DNA from: an uncultured Christensenella sp.
GTDB taxonomy: Bacteria > Bacillota > Clostridia > Christensenellales > CAG-917
Assembly (NCBI GenBank): GCA_910584155.1
Contig: CAJTYG010000002.1
Location: 154,984-218,983, forward strand
Reading direction: 5' to 3'
DNA length: 64,000 nucleotides
This document shows, in pieces, positions 34,012-43,391 of this stretch (its first letter is position 1; every line of letters begins with the position of its first letter). Both the position numbers and the translations under genes were made by a program. The notes below the pieces were generated by a model. The model searched no databases, had not been told where the DNA came from, and saw nothing but the letters and a program-made list of their open reading frames with translations.

Positions 34012-34719
34012 TCAGCCGATAATTCTTTTCATCATCTCTTGATATGCGTCCTCGACGTTCCCGAGATCTCTGCGGAAACGGTCCTTATCAAGCTTTTCGT
34101 GCGTCTTGCTGTCCCAGAAACGGCAGGTATCGGGCGATATCTCGTCGGCAAGCACAATAGTACCGTCGCAGGTTTTGCCAAACTCGAGCTTGAAGTCAAC
34201 AAGGTCGACGCCGACGTTTTTGAAAAATGCCTTCATCACTTCGTTTATCTTAAACGCCATAGACGTAATGGTTGCTATATCCTCTTTTGTGGCAATGCCC
34301 AGCGCAAGTGCGTGATAGCTGTTGATAAGTGGATCGCCGAGCTCGTCGTTTTTGTATGAAAACTCAATGGTGGGCTCTTTAAATACGATGCCTTCCTCAA
34401 CGCCGTAGCGCTTTGCAAACGAGCCTGCCGATATGTTGCGGATTATCACCTCAAGCGGCACTATGCTCACCTTTTTTACAAGTGTTTCTCTGTCGGAAAT
34501 TTCCTCAATGAAATGCGTAGGCACGCCTTCCTTTTCAAGCAACTGCATCATAAAGTTTGTGACCTTATTGTTTATGACGCCCTTGCCTGCGATAGTGCCC
34601 TTTTTCAAACCGTTAAATGCGGTAGCGTCGTCCTTGTAATCGACAAGCAGCACCTCTTTATTGTCGGTCGCATACACTTTTTTTGCTTTGCCTTCATACA
34701 GCATTTCTCTTTTTTCCAT
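34012..34719 (-). CDS. purC: SAICAR synthase
   Basis: 235 residues from ATG 34719 (SD TAGGAG; longer reading rejected because it overlaps purE and lacks homology). Couples CAIR and aspartate. Seen: MLYEGKAKKVYATD, NNKVTNFMMQLLEKEGVPTHFIEE, VPLEVIIRNISAGSFAKRYGVEEG, GTIVLADEISPDTCRFWD. Normal length for bacterial PurC. Lies 11 nt after purE. Confidence 0.97.
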   Translation of the reverse strand: MEKREMLYEGKAKKVYATDNKEVLLVDYKDDATAFNGLKKGTIAGKGVINNKVTNFMMQLLEKEGVPTHFIEEISDRETLVKKVSIVPLEVIIRNISAGSFAKRYGVEEGIVFKEPTIEFSYKNDELGDPLINSYHALALGIATKEDIATITSMAFKINEVMKAFFKNVGVDLVDFKLEFGKTCDGTIVLADEISPDTCRFWDSKTHEKLDKDRFRRDLGNVEDAYQEMMKRIIG

Positions 34720-34729
34720 AACTGCACTC

Positions 34730-35227
34730 CTATTGTTTTTTAAATTCGGACGCAACGGCTTCGTCTTTTTTGAGCACTGCCTCTGCGTCGGTTTTTCTTT
34801 TTTGGTCGAGCTTCTTTGTAAGCTCGCAATCCTCGACGGCAAGTATCTGCAAAGCGAGCAACGCCGCATTTGCGCCGCCGTTTATCGCAACGGTTGCAAC
34901 GGGTATGCCGCTTGGCATCATAACTGTGGACAAAAGAGCGTCCATCCCGTCAAGCACGGACGATTTGCACGGGATACCTATGACGGGAAGCGTAGTGTTT
35001 GCGGCGATAGCTCCCGCAAGGTGCGCCGCCATGCCTGCCGCAGCGATCAATACGCCAAAGCCGTTTTCTCTCGCAGCTTCGGCAAATTGCTTTGCTTCTA
35101 CGGGAGTGCGATGCGCCGAATACACGTGCACCTCGTACGGCGCTTCAAATGCCTCCAATACGTCTGTTGCTTTTCTGATGACGGGCAAGTCGCTGTCGCT
35201 GCCCATAACAATTCCAATCTTCTTCAT
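34730..35227 (-). CDS. purE: N5-CAIR mutase, class I PurE
   Basis: 165 residues from ATG 35227 with SD GAGGTG. The longer frame upstream is riboswitch and terminator, not protein. Seen: IGIVMGSDSDLPVIRKA, YEVHVYSAHRTP, LIAAAGMAAHLAGAIAANTTLPVIGIPC, MPSGIPVATVAINGGANAALLALQI. The SAHR motif marks class I (mutase) PurE, which normally needs PurK; no purK is in the window. First gene of the operon controlled by the ZTP riboswitch. Confidence 0.96.
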   Translation of the reverse strand: MKKIGIVMGSDSDLPVIRKATDVLEAFEAPYEVHVYSAHRTPVEAKQFAEAARENGFGVLIAAAGMAAHLAGAIAANTTLPVIGIPCKSSVLDGMDALLSTVMMPSGIPVATVAINGGANAALLALQILAVEDCELTKKLDQKRKTDAEAVLKKDEAVASEFKKQ

Positions 35228-35241
35228 ACAACACCTCAAAA

Positions 35242-35311
35242 TAAAAACGGCACACTCTGCAAAACACGGCGCTGCGTGTCCTCTCAAAGTATGCCACTTA
35301 GCGGACATACT
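35242..35311 (-). terminator. Intrinsic terminator and second hairpin between ZTP riboswitch and purE
   Basis: On the minus strand GGACAC...GTGTGCC (35249-35281) forms a long imperfect stem followed by TTTTT (35243-35247). Just upstream is AAGTATG...CATACTT (35285-35311). The stem followed by U is the likely expression platform, ending transcription when ZMP is low. Confidence 0.75.
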
Positions 35312-35343
35312 TCTACACCCTTGCCCATAAGGCTTGGGAAATT

Positions 35344-35428
35344 ATGCCCAGACGGTCGACAAGACATCAAGTCTTTATATTCCGCCTGCTCCACGTGGTT
35401 ATCCACTTATCCGTCAGTCACAGGCGGT
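35344..35428 (-). promoter_or_regulatory. ZMP/ZTP riboswitch (pfl motif) controlling the purine operon
   Basis: The minus strand has the hallmark elements in order. A stem opens CCGCCTG, then GTGACTGACGG, a GTGG-ATAA-CCAC hairpin, GTGGAGCAGGCGG closing the stem, a variable linker, and CCGTCTGGGCA, which forms the conserved pseudoknot domain. Known ZTP riboswitches turn on purine and folate genes when ZMP accumulates, i.e. when 10-formyl-THF is limiting. The operon below holds the AICAR transformylase that uses ZMP and FolD that makes its cofactor, which fits well. Confidence 0.93.
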
Positions 35429-35466
35429 TTTGCTATAATTTTATATCCCCAAAAGGATATTTGTAT

Positions 35467-35494
35467 ATTATCATATACAACAAATCGATGTCAA
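35467..35494 (-). promoter_or_regulatory. Promoter of the purine operon
   Basis: Minus-strand TTGACA (35489-35494), 16-bp spacer, GATAAT (35467-35472); TAATAT with an 18-bp spacer is an alternative -10. It lies about 40 nt upstream of the riboswitch aptamer. Confidence 0.7.
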
Positions 35495-35587
35495 CAAATC
35501 GGACTGCAGCGCACCCGTCAATTTGTCAAGTCCACGAAAAGTGTTTTAAGTGCCGAAACACGTCCCGTATTTTGCCGTATATAAAAC

Positions 35588-35615
35588 TTAAAAACACCCG
35601 CAATGCGGGTGCTTT
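35588..35615 (-). terminator. Terminator of guaB-fhs
   Basis: Arms CACCCGC (35595-35601) and GCGGGTG (35605-35611), loop AAT. On the minus strand it is followed by TTTTTAAG. Immediately after the fhs stop. Confidence 0.9.
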
Positions 35616-35618
35616 TTA

Positions 35619-37298
35619 TCAGAATAAGCCCGATATAACTCCGTTATCGTCAACGTCTATTCTCTCCGCCGCAGGCGATTTGGGCAGCCCCGGCATTGTA
35701 AGGATATCGCCCGTAAGCACAACTATAAAGCCTGCGCCTGCGGATATCTTCACATTTTTGACGGTCACCTTAAAGCCTGTCGGTGCGCCGAGCTTTGTCG
35801 GATCGTCCGAAAAGCTGTATTGTGTTTTTGCGATGCAAACGGGACATTTGTCAAACCCGAGCTGCGTGAGCTTTGCGATTTGAGCTTTTGCGTTCGGCAT
35901 AAATATCACGCCGTCGCCGCCGTATATCTTTTTGACAACGGCTTCTATCTTTTCCTCTATTGAACAATCGTCTTCGTATGAGAAAGTAAAATTGCCCTTT
36001 TCCTCATCGCAAAGGCGTACAACCTCTTTTGCCAAGGCTTCGCCGCCCTTACCGCCTTCCGCCCAAACTGTCGAAAGCACGGTGTTTACGCCAAGCTCTC
36101 TGCACTTTGCAATGATAAAATCGATTTCTTTATCCGTATCTGTCGGGAAGCGGTTGACCGCAACCACGCAAGGCAGCTTGTATACGTTTTTGATGTTGGA
36201 TACGTGGCGCAAAAGATTTGGCACGCCGTTTTCAAGCGCAACAAGGTTTTCGTTGTTAAGCTCGGTCTTTGCAAGTCCGCCGTGCATTTTCAGCGCACGC
36301 ACAGTCGCAACGACTACCACTGCAGAGGGGGTAAGCCCCGCCATACGGCACTTTATATCAAGGAATTTTTCCGCACCGAGGTCTGCGCCGAAGCCTGCCT
36401 CTGTCACCACATAATCACCGAGCTTCAAAGCAAGCTTTGTAGCCGTGACCGAATTGCAGCCGTGAGCGATATTTGCAAAAGGACCTCCGTGCACAAGAGC
36501 GGGCGTACCCTCAAGTGTCTGCACCAAATTTGGTTTTAGCGCATCCTTCAAAAGCGCCGCCATTGCGCCTGCCGCCTTAAGCTGTCCGCAAGTTACGGGC
36601 TCGTCGTTGAAGTTGTAGCCTACTATGATTTTTGAAAGTCTTTCCTTTAAATCGGCAATAGAGCTTGAAAGACAAAGCACCGCCATTATCTCGCTTGCGA
36701 CCGTTATGTCGAAGCCGTCCTCACGTGGCACACCGTTAGCCTTTCCGCCCATTCCGTCCACCATGAAACGCAGCTGTCTGTCGTTCATATCCACACAGCG
36801 CTTCCACGTGATACGTCTTACGTCTATGTTCAGCTCGTTGCCCTGCTGAATATGATTGTCAAGCATTGCCGCAAGCAGATTGTTTGCTGCGCCTATTGCG
36901 TGAAAATCGCCCGTAAAATGCAGGTTTATATCTTCCATAGGCACGACCTGCGCATATCCGCCACCTGCCGCACCGCCTTTGACGCCGAATACGGGACCCA
37001 AAGAGGGCTCACGCAATGCCACGATCACGTTTTTTCCTATGCGCTTTAAACCGTCCGCAAGCCCTATGGTTGTCGTTGTCTTTCCCTCGCCGGCGGGCGT
37101 GGGCGTGATAGCGGTGACAAGAATGAGCTTTCCGTCATTTTTTTTGGCATCCTTCAGCAAGGACAAATCTACCTTTGCCTTATACTTTCCATATTGCTCG
37201 ATATATTTTTCGTCAATACCTGCAACCTTTGCGATATCGTTGATATGCTTCATTTTGCACTGCTGTGCGATTTCGATGTCGGACAAATATTTTGCCAT
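35619..37298 (-). CDS. fhs: Formate-tetrahydrofolate ligase
   Basis: 559 residues, normal length. Makes 10-formyl-THF from formate, THF and ATP. Seen: VTAITPTPAGEGKTTTTIGLADGL (P-loop-like), REPSLGPVFGVKGGAAGGGYAQVVPMEDINLHFTGD, TLEGTPALVHGGPFANIAHGCNS, GDYVVTEAGFGADLGAEKF and the C-terminal MPGLPKSPAAERID. With FolD and the formate channel it supplies one-carbon units to the two formyl transfer steps of purine synthesis. SD AGGAGAG. Probably cotranscribed with guaB, 86 nt upstream. Confidence 0.98.
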   Translation of the reverse strand: MAKYLSDIEIAQQCKMKHINDIAKVAGIDEKYIEQYGKYKAKVDLSLLKDAKKNDGKLILVTAITPTPAGEGKTTTTIGLADGLKRIGKNVIVALREPSLGPVFGVKGGAAGGGYAQVVPMEDINLHFTGDFHAIGAANNLLAAMLDNHIQQGNELNIDVRRITWKRCVDMNDRQLRFMVDGMGGKANGVPREDGFDITVASEIMAVLCLSSSIADLKERLSKIIVGYNFNDEPVTCGQLKAAGAMAALLKDALKPNLVQTLEGTPALVHGGPFANIAHGCNSVTATKLALKLGDYVVTEAGFGADLGAEKFLDIKCRMAGLTPSAVVVVATVRALKMHGGLAKTELNNENLVALENGVPNLLRHVSNIKNVYKLPCVVAVNRFPTDTDKEIDFIIAKCRELGVNTVLSTVWAEGGKGGEALAKEVVRLCDEEKGNFTFSYEDDCSIEEKIEAVVKKIYGGDGVIFMPNAKAQIAKLTQLGFDKCPVCIAKTQYSFSDDPTKLGAPTGFKVTVKNVKISAGAGFIVVLTGDILTMPGLPKSPAAERIDVDDNGVISGLF

Positions 37299-37384
37299 TT
37301 TCTCTCCTATGGTTTAATATGTTCGGCTTTCTGCGCCGTGACGGGGACGATTTAAAATAAATCTGCGATACGGTTACTGTATTG

Positions 37385-38890
37385 TCACTCGTTGTGATAA
37401 GTCGTCTTTTTGGTTATGACGTCGTGCGCTCCGCCCTCAACGATGCTCGTTGCGGATACGACGGTCATCTTTGCCGTCTTGTGTAGCTGCCATATCGTAG
37501 TCGAGCCGCAGTTGCACATTGTGGACTTCACTTTGTACAGGCTTCTGTTTACATTGTCCTTAAGTCTGCCCGCATACGGCACATAGCTGTCCACGCCCTC
37601 TTCAAAGGAAAGACCGCTCTTTCCGCCGAGGTCGTATCTCTGCCAGTTTCTCGCACGGTTGCTGCCCTCGCCCCAGTATTCCTTAACATAATTGCCGTTG
37701 ATATTGAGCTTGTTTGTAGGGCTTTCGTCAAAGCGGGCGAAGTATCTGCCGAGCATAAGGAAATCGGCGCCCATAGCAAGCGCAAGCGTCATATGATAGT
37801 CGTGTACTATGCCGCCGTCCGAGCAAATGGGGATATAAACGCCTGTCCTTTCAAAATATTCGTCACGGGCCTTAGCGACCTCGATAAGCGCAGTCGCCTG
37901 TCCTCTGCCTATGCCCTTTGTCTCTCTCGTAATACAAATCGAGCCGCCGCCGATACCGACCTTGATGAAGTCCGCACCGCAATCTGCAAGGAAATTGAAG
38001 CCGTCCTTGTCAACTACGTTGCCTGCGCCGACCTTTACACTGTCGCCGTATTTTGCACGGATAAACTCAAGCGTGCGCTTTTGCCATACGGTGTAGCCCT
38101 CGCTCGAATCTATGCAAAGCACGTCCGCACCCGCTTCTACAAGCGCCGGCACTCTCTTTTCGTAGTCAAGCGTATTTATGCCTGCGCCCACAAGATATCT
38201 CTTCTGCGAGTCGAGCAGCTCGTTGGGATTTTCCTTGTGCTCGGAATAGTCCTTGCGGAAAATCAAATACATCAAATTGCCCTCGTCCGAAACAATGGGC
38301 AGCGAGTTGAGCTTATGCTCCCAGATTATGTCGTTTGCCTCGGCAAGCGTCGTATCCTGAGGCGCAGTGATAAGCTTTGAAAGCGGAGTCATAAACTCCT
38401 CCACCTTTGTATCGAGGCTCATTCGGCTTACACGGTAATCACGGCTTGTCACAATGCCCAAAAGCTTGCCGCCGCACTGCCCGTCGTGAGTTATGGCGAT
38501 AGTATTGTGTCCCTTGCGTTCAACTATATCAAGCACGTCCGCAAGAGTTGCGTCGGGCGTCAGATTGCTGTCGGATACGACAAAGCCCGCCTTGTAGCTC
38601 TTGACCTTGCGCACCATTTCCGCCTCGTCCTCAATGGATTGCGAGCCGTATATAAAAGACAATCCGCCTTCCTTTGCAAGCGCAATTGCCATTGTGTCGT
38701 TGGAAACGGATTGCATTATCGCAGATACCATAGGTATATTGAGCGAAATCGCAGGCTCTTCACCCTGTCTGAACTTTGTAAGCGGAGTTTTAAGTGATAC
38801 GTTTGCAGGAATACAATTCTCGTCGGTATAGCCGGGTATCAGCAGATACTCGCTAAAAGTCCTCGACGGCTCTTCACAATATTTTGCCAT
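37385..38890 (-). CDS. guaB: IMP dehydrogenase
   Basis: 501 residues from ATG 38890 with SD GGAGGT; a longer reading upstream is not supported. Oxidises IMP to XMP with NAD, the first step to GMP. Seen: IPMVSAIMQSVSND, tandem CBS domains (about 100-220), GAGINTLDY, catalytic Cys in GIGGGSICITRETKGIGRGQ, DGGIVHDYHMTLALAMGADFLMLGRYFA, and the mobile flap region ending DSYVPYAG. The C-terminal segment after the flap (VKSTMCNCGSTTIWQLHKTAK) is of the less common type. It lies upstream of fhs in a separate unit from the riboswitch operon. Confidence 0.95.
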   Translation of the reverse strand: MAKYCEEPSRTFSEYLLIPGYTDENCIPANVSLKTPLTKFRQGEEPAISLNIPMVSAIMQSVSNDTMAIALAKEGGLSFIYGSQSIEDEAEMVRKVKSYKAGFVVSDSNLTPDATLADVLDIVERKGHNTIAITHDGQCGGKLLGIVTSRDYRVSRMSLDTKVEEFMTPLSKLITAPQDTTLAEANDIIWEHKLNSLPIVSDEGNLMYLIFRKDYSEHKENPNELLDSQKRYLVGAGINTLDYEKRVPALVEAGADVLCIDSSEGYTVWQKRTLEFIRAKYGDSVKVGAGNVVDKDGFNFLADCGADFIKVGIGGGSICITRETKGIGRGQATALIEVAKARDEYFERTGVYIPICSDGGIVHDYHMTLALAMGADFLMLGRYFARFDESPTNKLNINGNYVKEYWGEGSNRARNWQRYDLGGKSGLSFEEGVDSYVPYAGRLKDNVNRSLYKVKSTMCNCGSTTIWQLHKTAKMTVVSATSIVEGGAHDVITKKTTYHNE

Positions 38891-39073
38891 ACTGACCTCC
38901 AAAGGATTAAAATTATCTATATAATCGCATATTTCGCTACCCTTTGTCAAAAGATTGACACAAAAAGTTTTTCTGTTTTGAATTTTAATATCTTTCTATA
39001 TAAAAGTTAGCTTATCATTAGCGTTATAAGCTTATAAAACATATGCGCTAAATGAATTAAGCCATTCTTATAC

Positions 39074-39102
39074 AAAATCCACCGATCGCTCGGTGGATTT
39101 TG
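39074..39102 (-). terminator. Terminator of the transglutaminase-like gene
   Basis: Arms AAAATCCACCGA (39074-39085) and TCGGTGGATTTT (39090-39101), loop TCGC. Lies about 50 nt past the stop at 39149. The rest of 38891-39148 holds only AT-rich inverted repeats (AGCTTAT/ATAAGCT near 39009-39033). Confidence 0.85.
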
Positions 39103-39148
39103 GTTGAAGTTTAAGCAATTTTGTTTGCTGTTGCTTAGTTTAATTTAC

Positions 39149-42100
39149 TTATGCTTTTTTCTTTTTGATCACTATCACTGCGACAACCGCTGCGATCGCT
39201 ATAAATGCGACCACGCCGATGACGATACCGACTATAGCGCCTGCCGTCAACGGAGTATCTGTTGGCTCGGCAGTAAATACGTTGCCCTCGACAAACTCGT
39301 ATTTTGATGAGGTATTGTCGGTTGACATAACGACCTTTACAGGCTCGACTATACCCTTTTCCTCAAAGCGAACGGCAGCTTCGTCTGAAATAAACTTCAT
39401 TTCAAGCTCATTGTTTCTTGAGAGCTCGTCATAGGTCACCGTAAACTTGTTGTCAACCACTCTTGCTTTTACGTCCTTGCCGTTGAGCGTAATGCTGTAG
39501 AGCTTATAACCCGCATCGGGAACGATGCTGTACGTATAAGTTTTGCCGTTTTCGACAGTTTGTATCTGCCCGTCATCTTTGGTGAGCTTGCCGCCCTTGC
39601 CGTCTATTGAAGCGAGAACGGTTTTTTCCGTCGCTTTAGTTTCGGGCACGACCACTACGGTATACGGCGAAAAGCTCTTTACCGTTGCAACGATACCGAA
39701 TTTTGTCACCACGCAAGGAATTTCCTCAATGATATAATTATCGTTTTCGATATGCTTGCGATGGAATATCTTGAATGTCACGCCCTCATCATCGGGACCG
39801 AAGCCTTCGGGGAAACCAAGCGCTATTTTGACATAGCTTCCGTCGGGAATCGTTGCAAACTTGCCGCATATGGATAGCGAAATGTCGTATGTTTGGCTTG
39901 CCTTGATGTCGTTTTTGCTCACGTTGTTGGAAGAATCGCTGCTGATACCGTTTAAAATTTCGTTTTCCATTGTGGAAGGAACACCGTTGACGACAAGCAT
40001 CATCTGGCTGCGCTCCTCCTCGGAGAAAGTGCTGTTGTTTTCGGCATCTTTAAAGTTCATAGCCGACAAATCGGAATTATCAACAAGAGTTGGCTGTGCG
40101 CAGCACTCCACCCAAAGTCTGCCGTCGCCGAAAACTTTCGGACAAGCAATGAACATACGGGCAAACTTATAGAATGCGTGGTTTGGAGCTTTATCCGATG
40201 TTGTGCGAATAAGACCGCCGTTCTCATCTCTTTTATCCACAATTTTTGCGGAGCCTACGTTTTCAAAAGTAAATATATAACCCGTTGCATCGTGTTCATA
40301 CATAAGGCTGGGCTTAAACTTAAACTGCAGCGTATTCGGAACACCGTTAGCATCGTTTACAAGATGCACGTATGCACCGTCGTCAAAAGCAACAAAGCCC
40401 GCATACTGCCTTATATTTTCACGCTCGCCCGTAAAGTTGACTTTTATGGGCTGGTCGGGATCAAGCTTATGTAAAGGCTCGTCGTAAACAATACTGAACA
40501 ATATAGCCTTACTGTCGCTCATCAGATTGCTGTCTGCCGATGCTCTCATGCTGTCTGAAATGCTGTAGAAGCAACCGACATAAGGCTTTGTTTTATCCGT
40601 GGAAATGTACGGCGCAGGCGTATAAGTGCCATACGCATAGTTTTCTATATTAGCAGACATAAAGACGGCGTTTTTCTCAACTTTCTCGTTGGAGCTATAT
40701 TCGCAGTTTGGCTCGTATATCACAATATCGCCTATTTTGTAATTCATATCAGGTTCTATGCCCGACACGACCGCATACTGCGAATAGCGCACGTCGCTTG
40801 TAGTCACGGTCATAGTTTTAGAACCTACGTGTTGAATACCGCTTGCTTCAAAACCCGTGCTGTTAACCAAATCCTGCCATCGAGTCCAATTATATTCGCC
40901 GTTTTTCATGTAGCATTGGCGCATGATCAAACGAAGATTTTCGTTTTCCAAAAGCTGAACAGCATTGTATCCGTCATAGCTGACCATCTGTTTTGGATAA
41001 TCGTAATTTACACCGTCCGTTTTGGTAGCGACGCTTGAAAATTCAAAGCCGCCTATTCTGACAAAATCGTGAACAGCGTTGGGATCGCTTGCCTGCTCAT
41101 AAGTAAGCAACGAAACGGACGGATATTTTAAGGAATAATTTGATGACGAAATCACTCCGTCGGCAATGTGCTGTGCCGTTTCCGAAAATGCTTCCATGAC
41201 AGAATACTTGTTTTTATCGCTGCTGAGGCTGTTCCAAGTAGTATCGAAAGCAAACCAAGCGCCATCAGTCTCCGAAGCGGTCACGGCAGTATTCTGCGTG
41301 GTAGCGGACGAGTCTTTATTTCCTGTCTGCAGATAGACGTAATTCCATGAGTGACCTACGTTCTGATCGGTGTTATTGCCGTCGCTGTCCTTGCCCTTGC
41401 TATAGCCGCTGACTATCACGCAAGGTATGTCAAAGGTATCCATCAGCGCTTTATATGCAAATGCAAAGCCTGAGCACACTGACTTATTCAAAACGAGCGC
41501 ACCGTAAGCCGTATGCGTAAGCGAAGCCGTCGAAGCGCCGCCCTCGATAAAATCGTTATAAGCGCCGAAATCATAGCTCACACTGTTTGCTATCGCTACG
41601 TTTGCCGCCTTTGCGGTGACATAATCGTTTTTATTGCCCGAGTTATCGGCAGCGACTGCCTGCAAAACGTCGTTGCGGATTTTAGTCAAAGCGGAATTAT
41701 AATCCGATATCGCCTTATTTACTGCCGCTTCGGTCGTAAAAGCATTGTCTCTGTATGCGTTTGCATATCTGCCGCTGTCGATAAACGCAGTATATTCGCC
41801 GGAATTGCGTGCAGCGCTTATCGTGAGCTTATAAAGATCGATATAAAACAACTCGGGATGGTCCATCAGAAATGAATCTCTTGCAGCGCTGAACGCTTTG
41901 GGAATTTCCAAATCGCCGTCGACAACCCAGCCCTCGATTTGATCGGAAGTCAAAATCGAGTTCAAACCATAGGAAACGTTGCCCGTTTTAAAATCACCGG
42001 ACGCTTCTATGCTCTCCAAAGCTCTGTAAAACTGCTTTGCGAGGACATAATCCACCTCGTCGCCATCGGAATTAAATGTGGTAAGATTATCATAATAGTA

Positions 42101-42241
42101 AGCATAAGTCGCCCCTGCGTCCTCCTGTGCAAATCCTACCGAGTTTGAATTCGCCAAAACAACCGTAGATCCCAACAATATCGAAAGCGTAAGAACAAAC
42201 GCAGTCATAATTATCGAAATACGTTTTTTTGATGAAGTCAT
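39149..42241 (-). CDS. Large surface protein with transglutaminase-like domain
   Basis: 1030 residues. Signal peptide (hydrophobic 10-30, ending VLANS). A transglutaminase/cysteine-protease-like core lies at about 200-340 with Cys256 in LNKSVCSGFAFAY, His297 in VGHSWNYV and Asp333 in FAFDTTWN, a complete triad in the standard order. Downstream are several beta-rich domains; residues about 895-965 resemble a bacterial surface repeat (GKGGKLTKDDGQI, VENGKTYTYSIVPDAGYKLYSITLNGKDV). A C-terminal helix (about 1000-1024) and KKKKA form the anchor. Such proteins act in the cell envelope as peptidases or crosslinkers; the substrate is unknown. SD AGGAGGT, own promoter and terminator. Confidence 0.88.
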   Translation of the reverse strand: MTSSKKRISIIMTAFVLTLSILLGSTVVLANSNSVGFAQEDAGATYAYYYDNLTTFNSDGDEVDYVLAKQFYRALESIEASGDFKTGNVSYGLNSILTSDQIEGWVVDGDLEIPKAFSAARDSFLMDHPELFYIDLYKLTISAARNSGEYTAFIDSGRYANAYRDNAFTTEAAVNKAISDYNSALTKIRNDVLQAVAADNSGNKNDYVTAKAANVAIANSVSYDFGAYNDFIEGGASTASLTHTAYGALVLNKSVCSGFAFAYKALMDTFDIPCVIVSGYSKGKDSDGNNTDQNVGHSWNYVYLQTGNKDSSATTQNTAVTASETDGAWFAFDTTWNSLSSDKNKYSVMEAFSETAQHIADGVISSSNYSLKYPSVSLLTYEQASDPNAVHDFVRIGGFEFSSVATKTDGVNYDYPKQMVSYDGYNAVQLLENENLRLIMRQCYMKNGEYNWTRWQDLVNSTGFEASGIQHVGSKTMTVTTSDVRYSQYAVVSGIEPDMNYKIGDIVIYEPNCEYSSNEKVEKNAVFMSANIENYAYGTYTPAPYISTDKTKPYVGCFYSISDSMRASADSNLMSDSKAILFSIVYDEPLHKLDPDQPIKVNFTGERENIRQYAGFVAFDDGAYVHLVNDANGVPNTLQFKFKPSLMYEHDATGYIFTFENVGSAKIVDKRDENGGLIRTTSDKAPNHAFYKFARMFIACPKVFGDGRLWVECCAQPTLVDNSDLSAMNFKDAENNSTFSEEERSQMMLVVNGVPSTMENEILNGISSDSSNNVSKNDIKASQTYDISLSICGKFATIPDGSYVKIALGFPEGFGPDDEGVTFKIFHRKHIENDNYIIEEIPCVVTKFGIVATVKSFSPYTVVVVPETKATEKTVLASIDGKGGKLTKDDGQIQTVENGKTYTYSIVPDAGYKLYSITLNGKDVKARVVDNKFTVTYDELSRNNELEMKFISDEAAVRFEEKGIVEPVKVVMSTDNTSSKYEFVEGNVFTAEPTDTPLTAGAIVGIVIGVVAFIAIAAVVAVIVIKKKKA

Positions 42242-42325
42242 AAACTACCTCCTATACTATTTAATGTCGGCTTAAGGATATATCGCAATATCATATTGTT
42301 TGATTGCTATGTCTAAGCCGTACTT

Positions 42326-42354
42326 ATAATATAAAATTAAAAAATTTTTGTCAA
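42326..42354 (-). promoter_or_regulatory. Promoter of the transglutaminase-like gene
   Basis: Minus-strand TTGACA (42349-42354), 17-bp spacer, TATTAT (42326-42331), giving a leader of about 75 nt. Confidence 0.7.
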
Positions 42355-42489
42355 ATCTTAACAAAAGAAAAATTTATATTTATTTGTAAAATAAATATAC
42401 TTATCAAACGTGTGTAAAAAAAACGAAGAATAATTTATTTTTCAATATCTCTGCTGAATTTAGATACGCTTTCCACTATAAATTAAAAA

Positions 42490-43275
42490 CTACAATTGTA
42501 CCCATTTTGCATAGAGATTCAACTCTCCGTTTTCTGACATAATAAAACTGTCAAAACTAAACGGTGTTATACACTCTTCATCTAAAAACCATCCACCAAA
42601 CTCATATCCTTCTCTCTGAGGTGCCATAGGAATGGTCTTTATACTATCACCTACGTCCAAATCATCTATCCAACAATATCCACCATTTGGCGAATCAACA
42701 TAATTGTAAAAATATGATACGTTTGCACCTTTAAATTCCCCATATGTGTATTCATTATATTTGCTTTCAAAAGCATCCAATGAAGTTTTTGGCACATAAT
42801 AAATCATACTTCGTTCATAAGGATAACGATTATCATTATTATTTCTCACATTAAACCCATATGAATACTGATCTGGCTCTGTACTCAAAAATATAATTTT
42901 CTTATTAGGATAAGGAAAGTCTATTCCATTAGAAAATGTATAATTTACCCCCGGAATATACAATTTGTCAGGTATAAAATCATAACAAGATATTGTTAAA
43001 GAAATACCAATATTACGTTGTATATGTGTAATTTTATATCCTTTTATCATTGTTGGCAAAACTGCTTCACCATCGGTTACAGCGTTTTCTTTATTTCCTA
43101 TCAATTTAGCAGTTTTGTATTCCTCAAAAGTAATCAAAGCTATCCAACCGTTTTCTTCTATATAATCTTCTCGATCCTCAAGTTTATCACAAGCTGTTAA
43201 ACCAATAGCAAATGTAAGTATCAAAATAGATAACAATAATACAGTAATAATTTTTTTCACTCGCAAGTTTATCAT
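42490..43275 (-). CDS. Lipoprotein with InlB B-repeat-like C-terminus
   Basis: 261 residues. Lipobox IGLTAC at the end of a signal helix, so the mature protein is membrane-bound by lipid. Middle region is unrecognised, with a YIPG/YVPKTSLDAFESKY pattern seen in leucine-rich surface proteins. The C-terminal 45 residues match the Listeria-Bacteroides (InlB B) repeat: MAPQREGYEFGGWFLDEECITPF then NLYAKWVQL. More AT-rich than the genes to its left. Role in attachment or envelope is an inference. Confidence 0.75.
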   Translation of the reverse strand: MINLRVKKIITVLLLSILILTFAIGLTACDKLEDREDYIEENGWIALITFEEYKTAKLIGNKENAVTDGEAVLPTMIKGYKITHIQRNIGISLTISCYDFIPDKLYIPGVNYTFSNGIDFPYPNKKIIFLSTEPDQYSYGFNVRNNNDNRYPYERSMIYYVPKTSLDAFESKYNEYTYGEFKGANVSYFYNYVDSPNGGYCWIDDLDVGDSIKTIPMAPQREGYEFGGWFLDEECITPFSFDSFIMSENGELNLYAKWVQL

Positions 43276-43391
43276 ATTATCACCTTTTTTCTATAAATAT
43301 ACTATATCATACTTTTATACCACATTCAACTTATTATTGATTTTTCAAATATTGCAATAAAAAAATTTTAAACTTTTGCAAATTTAAAAAA

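Noticed and set aside
34661..35584. 307-codon plus-strand frame across purE and the riboswitch
   Set aside because: It runs antisense to purE and the ZTP aptamer, both firmly identified.
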